A DNA stretch of 64,000 nt from Branchiostoma belcheri (lineage: Eukaryota; Chordata; Leptocardii; Amphioxiformes; Branchiostomatidae): positions 867,601 to 931,600 of the forward strand of contig NW_017804342.1 in NCBI RefSeq assembly GCF_001625305.1. Direction: 5' to 3'. Within the stretch, counting starts at the first letter, position 1. Each line of letters opens with the position of its first letter. Made by a program: the position numbers and the translations under genes. Positions 54,814 to 64,000 of this stretch are shown here, piece after piece. A model generated the notes under the pieces. That model ran no database searches. It was not told where the DNA came from and saw only the letters and a program-made list of their open reading frames with translations.

Positions 54814-57800
54814 TTATAGCCGGTGCAGGTGGAGGTTTCTGCTCAGGACGGAGCGCACGTCGGCTGTGAAGCGCAGCGCGTCAAGCATGGGCAGCAGGGA
54901 CAGCAGACAGGTGTCACTGGGGTCCGCAAACCACGACTTGATGGGGATGGCATTATCTGTAAACAAGTAAACAACAAGTAAATAAAAGGTAAACATCAAC
55001 AACTAAATAAGACAACGGTAATAGCAGGGACAGCACACAGGTGTCACTGTGGTCCGCACACCATGACTTATCTGTAGCAGACCTTTCAAGAAACGGGGTG
55101 CAAACTTTCAAGTAATGATGTACAAAACTGTTACATTTTACTGTGACAAGAAAGCCACCATCCTGTTCAAGGAAGTTGTGGCAGAGTTACAAGACATAGC
55201 ATTATCTGTAAACAAGTAAATAACAATAACACTACAGTAACAAACCATTCAAGTAACAACTTACTTTACCAAACCAAGCAGTACTGAAGAAGAACTGTTA
55301 CATTATACAATGACAAGAAAGATCCTACTCATCTAGATCCTACTCATTGTGTGAGGACCCTATCTAAAGAAATTTATCAAACAAACAAACAAGCAAGCAA
55401 ACAAACAAACACCCACCTGGATATGATCTGTATGCTCCTGGGGAATTATCCAGGATAATAACACTGGACAAGTCGTTATGGACCGACGACAAGTCCTTCG
55501 TGTAACTCCCGTATTCTAATGTGCAATGCTGCAGAAAAAATAAACCAAATAACTACATAAACAACATCGTCATCAGAGCATACCATAACTATAAACGCTT
55601 GGTTTTAGCTATGCAAGTGTAGCTCCTGTATTTTAATATGCAATTTGAAATGATATAAAATAACAAAGTTATTAAATAACAACCACTTGTTTAACAAGAG
55701 TCTATGTTTTGAGGACTGTCTGTCATCTTCATCGTGGCAAATTCTGACTGGTTTGCTGTGAACTGAAGCTAGATGATACTTTAAACAAGTGGTTGTGAAT
55801 GAAAAACTTAACTATTCAATCATTCACCAACCTTCTTAAATTCACAGAGAATGACATAGACAGCATCATTTGCTTGCAAATCTTAGGTAGTCACTGTACT
55901 AATTAGTTTGACCCTGTGAAAGAAAAGAGTCTTCCTTACCTGTCTATAGTATCTCCTTTTTAGAATGCCTTTCGTGTTGTCTAGTTTGTCTGCTACAGCT
56001 GCTCCGTATATCTCCATACTGGCAGTGAATATTACCAACTCGTACCACTGACAAACCTGGCAAAACAGTACAGAGAAAAATCATGGTTTCGTCATGAAAA
56101 AATTGTTCTGTGTGCAATTTGAAGTTGGTTTATGTATCAACTGTCACATAATATGAAGTTAAACTTTATTCCAACACAAAGAGTACGCAAAAGATCAATT
56201 TTCAACAACCACTGTCGCCTTCATTAGGATAATCAATGACCAATAACTTCCTAATGTAAACCTGCAAGAGTTACATATCATGATGCATAATGCATCCTTC
56301 TACAAGTGATACCAATGTTGAAGTCCATCATATATTTGTAAATTTCCCTAAACTATGTGAAACTACATAAAATATTTGAATGCTTTACTGCACTTCTGTA
56401 ATTCATTACTTCATTGTACTACGATCAGAAACAACATTATACAAAATTTATATAAATAGTGGCTTATATGTAAAACATCTACAGTTTGATGTAGAGTTCA
56501 GTGTGTGAAAAGATCTCACCACATCCAGGAAGAAGTCAACATGCGGCCTCTTGTACACAAAGAATCTGACTGGATGTCTGTCTATTGTGATCTGGGGAAA
56601 GAAGTCAACAAAAGTTCCTAAGCAAATATCAGCAAAAGTTTCTCAGCAAATATCTTTGAAAAACTGAATAAAGGTTTGCTTTTCAGTGGTAACAATAAGC
56701 TACATACAAATTGCAGTGAGAAAGCTAAAGCACCCACCAATAGTAAAGGAGCCAATTCCTGAAAGAGGCCTAGAAATGTGATTTTGTTCAACCCATCTTA
56801 CAGAAAAGGTTTGACTTGATGTGTAAGCTCCACAAAATAAAGCAAACGAATGTTCACTGTACATCTGGCTGGAGGGAAAACCTATAATCTAATGATGCCA
56901 GGGCACCTACTATTGAGGTACCTAAGCCTGTCTTGAATAGATGCTTCAGCTTTAGCCACGTCACTAGACAACTTCACACATACAATACCAGTAATCTGGT
57001 TCTATTTTGTGTTTTCTTGTACTCTCTGAGCAGAAGTCAGGCTTCTTGTGGATGCTTTTTAGGTGTTTTACAAAAATTTACATGTTTTGTGGGAGTTTCT
57101 TTGGGTATACCAACCTCTGCTGCAAGTAGTGTAACCAAAGAAGCTTTTAAAATATAAAACCTGACAGATGCCTACAAATGCCAAAAGCTCTGCTTGGAGA
57201 GTATCTATCTTACAAAAAAAAAGACTCTTTTACACAACCAAGTGTTTTATTCAGCCAGTGACGGTTATCAAAATGTCAGATGAATCAATGAAACACTTGT
57301 GTAAAAAAAAGGGGCTCTTTATTCAGTGACTTACCAACCTGATAAACTATTCACAGATATCTTGAAGTTTAGTATTATTTTTTCTTACCTTTAGTATAAA
57401 GTCTGGAGGTGTTCCTGGCCGTACTGTTCTGTTCATGACGCCGTCATGGTGAGAGTGGATCAACGTCTCGTCTAAGTCTAAAACCAGCACTTTCCTTTTT
57501 ACGCCATCTGAAAGGAACAAACACAGAATAAATCAATAAACACAGAGTGTACTTATGAGCAGGAATGATCATGTGCATTGGTGGTTGACATGCCAAAGAG
57601 AAAAAATGTGTTCTAATGTCCTAGCGTCCACATTGTATTGTCGTGTTGCAATCTCAACTACTGTTCTGAGGACTCATGCCTTTGTCAGTGGGATATTTTT
57701 TTGGAGGGTGCTGTGTAAGGTGATTGAATGATATCAGATGTTTAATAGAGTTGCTATGGTACTGCTAGGAGTAAGTGGAGAGCAGCAATACACAAAGTGA

Positions 57801-58421
57801 CAGAACTGTTCAAAGCTGCCAGAGGGACCAGGAAGGCAGATGCAAGGAGTAGACGAAAAGGACTCGTAGCAGAGAAAAGCGCCACACAGGAGTACTGCTG
57901 CCGATTCTGCGGCAGAGCCTGCCGGGCCAGAATCGGCTGTACCAGCCACGAGAGGCGCTGCCCAGTCAGACCCCCAGAGAACAACTGATGCTGCAGATCG
58001 TCTGGCAAGACGACAAGGGCCCAAGACAAGATGGTACTGCAGTGGAACTTCCAGTTTCGATATCTCATGATCTGGGTCACGAATTTTGGATGGTAGGTAG
58101 CAAAGCGATTTCATGGCATTCTAGACAAAGGCAATTAAGTCAAAGACAAATCGGTAGAACATACTGCATGAAACCCTTAAGGTACTGTGCATAGTACTTT
58201 TGGCAGAGACCACCCATCCAAGGAGACCACTTTTTTTCGGTCCCCTGGGTGGTCACCTTGGATGGGTTTGACTGTACAAGATAATGATATCGATAAAAGT
58301 ATCAACGGAGATATGATCCATCAACATTAAGTTTATAAGACAGAGTTGACTTACTGAGTCTGTGTCTGGAGATCGGCGAGAGAGGCATAATGTCATACCG
58401 GACTGTCTGATGTTGGATGAT
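54814..58421 (-). CDS. CTDNEP1: CTDNEP1 (Dullard) nuclear-envelope phosphatase, 5' partial
   Basis: Six exons, phases consistent: 58355-58421, 57389-57507, 56520-56591, 55940-56056, 55417-55528, 54814-54956; about 209 aa. It is a HAD/FCP1-SCP-type serine/threonine phosphatase that with CNEP1R1 dephosphorylates lipin at the ER/nuclear envelope. Visible: [21 protein letters not shown]; the catalytic [13 protein letters not shown] (DxDxT); [92 protein letters not shown]; and [15 protein letters not shown] before a stop two residues shorter than in vertebrates. The N-terminal exon with the membrane anchor is not seen in 58422-64000 and is likely outside the window. Confidence 0.95.
57215..57350. 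mobile_element. MITE, family C, short copy
   Basis: AAGACTCTTTTACACAACCAAGTGTTTTATTCAG at the left (shown in two parts: AAGACTCTTTTACACAACC and AAGTGTTTTATTCAG) and AAACACTTGTGTAAAAAAAAG plus CTCTTTATTCAGTGACTTACC at the right share ends with 49617-49862. It lies in a CTDNEP1 intron. Confidence 0.7.
57765..57990 (+). pseudogene. LINE C-terminal zinc-finger tail
   Basis: The plus strand reads [22 protein letters not shown] between 57890 and 57965 (given here within 22 residues: key pattern C-x2-C-x3-C-x-A-R-I-G-x2-S-H-x2-R-C). This C-R-A-R-I-G-x-x-S-H-x-R-x-C finger closes many LINE polyproteins; the preceding [20 protein letters not shown] is also LINE-like. It is intronic in CTDNEP1, opposite strand. 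Confidence 0.65.
58205..58282. repeat. Hairpin MITE
   Basis: AGACCACCCATCCAAGG near 58206 is mirrored by CCTTGGATGGGTTTGAC near 58256, and GACCACTTTTTTTCGGTC is a short inner stem with CCTGGGTGGTCACC. It lies in the 5' part of the CTDNEP1 intron. Confidence 0.7.
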
Positions 58422-59029
58422 CTGGAAATACACACAGAAAACAACTTGTTAAACAATGAAAATAGCAAAACCTTTGGAAAACACACACACACAAAAGTGA
58501 ATCTTAAAACCCTTTTCATGAAACCTCCCTTGGTTTCTCTATCATTCTTAATTCTAATTGACAGTATGTTTAATTGTACCTATTCACAAATATTTCATAC
58601 TCATGACAAGTACACATGTATTGTATGTACATTGAAAATCTCTCAGTCTCGAACTAAATTTCACTGAAAAACAGTTTGACGCACCCTTGCCTAAGCTTAC
58701 ATTTGTATCCTGAAAGGGAAAAGGAAAGCTGTTCGGCGAGTTGAAAGACTTATATGACCTGATCTAACTATTCAACTTACATGTTACAATGTATAGTTGG
58801 TCCTGAGTATTATCCAGTTCAATGCATTACAAAGAATGTGCATAACTGTGTGCTAGTGGCATTTCTGGCCCCCAAAACCTGTGCCTTTTGTTGGAGGATA
58901 GGACCTTCCTCTCACCCAACTGGGTCCACACAAAGGCACCATTGCCGACAGGTTAAGTCAAGGGGAAAACCTGGTTGGCAGGGTCAGAGGAGGAGGGCAG
59001 ATTTACATAGTATATATTCATAAGGCAAA

Positions 59030-59325
59030 GTGGTCTTGTGGTCAGGGTTTTTGACTCAGAATCTGAGGGTTCTGGGTTCTAATCCCTGGCAGGCTCCAGT
59101 GTTGTGTCCTTGGGAAAAGCACTTTACACCTACATGTATTTCCTTACTGGACTGAAAATGAGTACCTAGCTTTGAAAGTTTGATTGGGGACGTCCTTTTG
59201 GATAGGACCGGAAGTCCCGTGTTTCAGGAGAGCCACACCTAGAGCATGTTAAAGATCACACCACATGTCTCGTGTAGTAGGGACCCTTCGCAGTGTAAGT
59301 GGTTTTCAGTCTGGTCACACATGAA
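59030..59325 (+). mobile_element. tRNA-derived SINE
   Basis: GTGGTCTTGTGGTCAGGG (A box) and GGGTTCTGGGTTCTAATCC (B box) are followed by the shared body (GGGAAAAGCACTTTACACC, AATGAGTACCTAGC, ACCGGAAGTCCCGTGTTTC, GAGAGCCACACC) and tail (GGGACCCTTCGCAGTGTAAG). The tail recurs alone at 59733-59830. Confidence 0.85.
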
Positions 59326-59470
59326 ACTCCTTCCTCTTCGCCCCCGCCGTTCTGCTTCGCCCCCGCCCCGTTCTGCTTCGCCCCCGCAAAAAATCTGCTT
59401 CGCCCCCGTCGTTCCTCTACGCCCCCGGCGCAATTCTGCTTTGCCCCCGTCCTTCTGCTTAGCCCCCAAT
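59326..59470. repeat. GC-rich minisatellite
   Basis: About six units of TTCTGCTTCGCCCCCG-type sequence, 18-26 bases each, with small changes (TTCCTCTACG, TTCTGCTTTG, TTCTGCTTAG). It sits between a full SINE and a second SINE tail. Confidence 0.85.
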
Positions 59471-59730
59471 GGCGGCACAGCTCACAGTCGACACGAAAAT
59501 CGTCTGCAAAATAACAATAAAGGCTGTGCCGCCAAATTTAAAGTAGCCCATGCTCCGGCAAACATTCTGGACCACCTTTCTGCCAAGTGGCGTTGCACAA
59601 ATCCTTCCCATTCAAAAGTTTACCCCTACCTCACGGCCCGTCAGTGGTTCTTACGTTTATAAGTACTGGCGTTTATAAGTACAGCCGTGAGTGAAATTTC
59701 CCGCCAGTACTTATAAACGTAAGTATTTTG
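59468..59730. repeat. Two hairpins between SINE tails
   Basis: GGCGGCACAGC near 59470 is mirrored by GCTGTGCCGCC near 59523. CTTACGTTTATAAGTACTGGCG near 59652 (first 20: CTTACGTTTATAAGTACTGG) is mirrored by CCAGTACTTATAAACGTAAG near 59704, with GTTTATAAGTAC repeated inside. They are small MITE-like hairpins. Confidence 0.7.
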
Positions 59731-62700
59731 GAAAGGACCGTGTTTAAGGAGAGCCACACCTAGAGCATGTTAAAGATCAGTAGGGACCCTTCGCAGTGTA
59801 AGTGGTTTTCAGTCTGGTCACACAGAAAGGATCTTATTCTTTATATCTTCGTCTAGTAGATAAAGGTAACTTAGTATAAAAGCATATGTGTTTAGACAAT
59901 GAGATATTCAGATCTACCTGTCACCGTTATAAGATTAATGAGTTTGTTCATCCCTCCCTCCTTGACCTGAATACAAATGCATTAAAGTAATTTGCACACC
60001 TGCTTAAAGGTATACAGTCCTATACCACAATAACAGTCTGTCATGGAAGTCATAAGGTACATCTGTAACTTAGTGTAAGCTCTGTTGCAGAGTTCTTTTA
60101 TCTGGGTTTGCTTCTGTTCTATTCTGCGCAAAAATCTTTTGTGGAAAAGAAGTACATGTATTTGCCCATCCAGTAAATTGCAGGCTTTCCACATGGACAG
60201 TGGGACTTTCCAGCCTGGTGGTCTATACTTACTTACTATTCATGCACACTGGGGTTTTATTTGGCTGCCATTTGTATGTCCTTTATATAGGACCAATTGA
60301 ATTTCTCTGGTCCTTTATGTAGTACAATGCACAATGTTTGGTTTAAAAGATGACAAGTAGGAAAATGAAACATGCAAGTCATCGTGAAGGTACAAAATTC
60401 AATCATGTAATTTTTTCCTGTTTTCTATATGAAAAATGCTTTACATACATGTAATACAATACTACGTCAAATTTTATTCTGCTATCTATCTCAAAATGTT
60501 TTCTGCCAACTGCAGGTCATTTTTCAGAACCATACATCTATGAAAAATTCTGGTGATCTACAGCTATATGTACATGTACTTCCTAAATAACCAACAAAAC
60601 GAGGCAGACCTAGATCTAGAGTCTAGACCTCTGCTTGGAGCTTCCTCAGGACTAATAACTGGCCTAAATAGCCTGTAGTCCCCCGGGGCCTGACCTGGAT
60701 TCCTATACCTGAGGTTTACACACTTTATTATGCACATTCCTGCATATACATGTACATCGTTTATATATGCCATCTCCTCAAAATTGATATTTGATCCAAA
60801 GAATGCTTCTCTTGAATCTTTGTACGATAACAGCAGTGCTAAGTAAGGGAATCTTCAGTCTTAACAATATCTATTTACATGTATTTATTAGCATACGTTA
60901 TACATACGGCTAGACTAGATACATGTATGCTAAGGTTGGGTGTGACTCGTCATTTCAAACTGATGTACTAATATTAATAATATAACCTGCCTGAATCAAC
61001 TGCATGGAGTTGGGTTGATTCCACTTACTTAAGTAAAGAAATAAGCAGAGAATTCACTTTTCGTATCATCCTAAGGTTACATAACGCAGCTTTAATCTAT
61101 TTCAGTTGGAATTGACATAGACAACCGTTACTCTATCACAGGCTTGATTCAGTTATCAGGTTTCATCACATGAAGTCCCGGACTGGAGAAATGGATAATG
61201 GATTCTGTAATGTAGTGGTGATAATGAGTGTTTATCACTGAGATTCCAGGGATAATTATCAATCATGTCAGAATCCATGACATCCATATATTATCATCGC
61301 CTGGTTGTATGAGAGGACCGGATATGGATTGGCCCTGGGTCATATCGTCCCCCGTGATATACAGTAATAACCCTATAGCTGTGGAAGATATGTCATGTAA
61401 GCAAGGCTATGTCTGCAAGGTTTGAAATACTTTTTTTCTGCATACCTGCACTGGTCCATGTAACATCAACAAGAGTTCCACGACCTCATACCTTCACAAA
61501 ATGATTTCCACCTTTACGAATGATGATTTGTAAATGTTTCTCATTAATCAATAAGATCCTCACTTGCATGAAATCATATACCAGCCAAAATGCCAGCTTT
61601 CAAAAGCACTTAACTTGCTTGTTTGCCGCCCTGAAATTACACTGGATGCCTGATTGACAAGAGAGTGTGACCAAGCCTAAGCTCATGCGGGATAGTAATA
61701 CAGTACTAACTACCCAGGCTATAGCCTTGTAAACAACCACTTGTGTGTTATTGTAGCATAGTAAGCATACCCATATATGGGCAGGTTGATTGACAGGTGC
61801 ACCAGCTGGGGCTGACCTGGCTGGGCCAGGAGGGGTTTGGGCAGGGGTGAGGACTGGACCCCCCCCCCTCATATACCAGGGCTCAAAATGCTTTAAATAC
61901 AATGTATATATAACATGAACTACATACATGAACCGCTGCTGGCCATACCAACTGAAACATTTGGTTCTTGTAGTAAGTTGTACATGTGATTGTTTTTCCA
62001 TGCAGGCCAAATGTGTATTGTGGTACAAAATGTAGCTGGTAGCATTAGCCTGGGTGGGTGTCCCTAGTACAAGTTTGTGAGATTCAATAGCCACCAATGA
62101 TGGACATGTATGTGCAAACCTGGGGAAAAGAAGACTTTGGCACCTGGTTGCTTACTGACCTAAGACTGAACCGAGCAGATGGGTTCTATATATCCTGATC
62201 CAAGCATACAGTCATGCAGATTTCTGGGGGTTGGGTAGGAGTGTGTCCACTTCAAACTATGGTGTATGATGGTGGTGTATCATATATCGTCCGGGTGAAA
62301 AGGTCAAAAGGCCAAGGGCGAGGTCAACATCCTGTGCCATATAAAAATATCCTGAAGGGATAAACTTCCAACATGTGGTGGTGGGTGGGCTAAACGTCCA
62401 TCAGTTAGAAGACATATGTAGTGGGGGGAGGGTAATTTATTTGCTTTTTGAGGGCCGTGTCTAGAATCCTAACTTGCCCTAGTGGAGGAGGCACTTTCTT
62501 TCATTTTCCCCCTCTACATAAAAGAAATCCTAGCCACTATTAGAAAACTATATTTCTCTTGCTACTTATTTCCCATACCACTGTTGAATATGTTATCAGG
62601 AGGACAACAGATTATGTTTTCCATACATACCACATTCACACTTTCTGTTTACTGTTCCTACCCACAAGTCAAACACTACAAAGCTATATGAAGTGGACTT

Positions 62701-63599
62701 AGCAAATTTTGTGGTTGGAACAAAAAAGGTGTAAAGACGTTGATTGTCAAAGTTCTCAAACACAAAGGTACAATATTTCAAGTAAAAAGTAACATTTTTC
62801 TGCAAGGTTTTGAAAATACATGTAGAAGCTTTGTTATTTTGTCTACCCAAGTAAGCCTAGAAGTTCTGGTTACAGTAATATGAAATGGAACTTGTGTTTG
62901 CTTGTTTGAGCCTTTGTTAATTCGCGAAATTCTCAGTTCAGCCTGTGTTAGATTGAGGTCATGAAGAAAAGGTCAGGGTCAGATAAAGTATAATTAGATA
63001 CAGGTTACATGTACACGATTTAACTTCATTTTAAGTCCCAATAAATTCTTGATATTGTGTTATTACTCCATATAGTCAGTTAGGTTCCATTTTCAAATCC
63101 CAACACTATTACTTTCATTCTGGCCAAGTGCCAAACTATACAACATACCCTGTCATAGCACCAGTTGACAATATTGCATAACCATATGTAATTATTTATA
63201 ATAGGGCAAAGGTACATCTGGGAGTATGTATGTTGTGTTGGAGGTGAAAGGTCTTCCCTTCCACAGAAGACACTTGTTGTCGTGACCTTTCTCAAGGACA
63301 AACAACCCCGCCCTCTCTCTTAGCCAATCAGGGGCCTTTCTGGGGGAAAGCAGAGCTTGTTGTCTTTTCTTATCGACCACAGGATCTAAACTGCCCTGTA
63401 TATCCTGTTTTTATCCTCCTTGTTTTGAACGTATATATATGTATATGTCTGGTATTACTGAATATAAATACCTCACACAGTGCTATATCAAACATGTGCA
63501 TTTTTGTAAACATTCCTATATCATGTACTACATGTTTTAATTGGTTATAACTTATCTATAATGCCATAATCAAGCATGAATTTAAACCTACTAGTACAG

Positions 63600-63785
63600 T
63601 AACTACAGCCACACAGTCAATGAAAATCCACATACATGTACTGTACAATGACATGTACATAGACCAGTGCAGGTTTAATAGGTACAGCAGGAAGACACCA
63701 GAAATACCTGCACAGCTCCAATTTAACCTGCACTAACAGTAAATCTACATACTCAGTATGCAGGTGGCATTTTGAGCCCTGATTG
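63600..63785. repeat. Dispersed repeat, family D
   Basis: It carries CCAGTGCAGGTTTAATAGG, CCTGCACAGCTCCAATTTAA and CATTTTGAGCCCTGATTGAG, matching the blocks of 14768-15085. Confidence 0.55.
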
Positions 63786-64000
63786 AGTATGAGTACATAC
63801 CACTGGACATACTTAAAGGCCAGCAGGTATTCCCACCTATTGTTAAGTCAAAGAGAACAGGTGTATACAGTTACGATACACCATAAACAGTCACTATAAT
63901 CCTGTGTGTCTAAACTTGGCACCCAGCCACATTATATACACCCTTATCTGGGCAAATGAACACCATCCAGGTCACAGTGCTACCAGTCATGTCAGGACAC

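Larger units (their letters stand above)
58422..64000. other. Repeat-rich region with no gene recognised
   Basis: Probably the first intron or 5' flank of CTDNEP1. It holds the SINE, minisatellite and hairpins listed separately; a CCCCCCCCCC tract at 61860-61870; and family D repeat pieces at 61410-61560 and 63600-63785. The many short open frames lack splice context or domains. Confidence 0.5.

Noticed and set aside
57734..58114. 126-codon minus-strand open frame
   Set aside because: Antisense of the LINE zinc-finger tail.

Overview
The window is animal nuclear DNA with short exons, GT-AG introns of about 0.1-2 kb, abundant small repeats and no operons. The best guess is a cephalochordate (amphioxus, Branchiostoma). 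Reasons: chordate-type PINK1, CTDNEP1, RANGRF and SLC7A4-like genes with high exon density; a secreted sushi-ApeC (apextrin) gene; a tiny CARD-only gene; an IFI44-like GTPase joined to a GT-B glycosyltransferase; and many MITE and tRNA-SINE insertions. The species call is inference. All gene models were built by eye from splice sites and reading phase, without transcripts.

Layout. 1-6.7 kb: minus-strand glycosyltransferase + GTPase gene, 3' end outside the window, with a LINE remnant in one intron. 6.9-10.1 kb: large inverted-repeat (foldback-like) element. 10.8-11.3 kb: two-exon C-terminal fragment of an MFS transporter, minus. 12.3-18.5 kb: complete 10-exon PINK1, minus. 19.2-21.8 kb: complete 6-exon RANGRF/MOG1, plus, divergent from PINK1. 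23.2-27.7 kb: a tandemly duplicated segment carrying two copies of a promoter and first exon. 28.0-30.1 kb: remaining exons of the apextrin-like gene, plus. 31.2-32.0 kb: two-exon CARD-only gene, minus. 36.1-43.0 kb: 13-exon SLC7A4-like transporter, plus. 44.0-47.9 kb: six-exon NlpC/P60-like gene, minus, with one apparent frameshift. 48.8-51.3 kb: six-exon centrin-like gene, plus, divergent from the previous one. 54.8-58.4 kb: six exons of CTDNEP1 (Dullard), minus; its N-terminal exon was not found and probably lies past the right edge. 58.4-64 kb: repeats, a tRNA-SINE and a minisatellite, no gene recognised.

The genes do not form one pathway. Housekeeping genes (PINK1 mitophagy kinase, RANGRF Ran cofactor, centrin, CTDNEP1 nuclear-envelope phosphatase, cationic amino-acid transporter) are interspersed with likely immune genes (apextrin-like, CARD-only, GT-GTPase). 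The best candidates for something undescribed are the GT-B/IFI44-like GTPase fusion, the NlpC/P60-like eukaryotic gene, and the apextrin gene with duplicated first exons that differ in their possible N-terminus.
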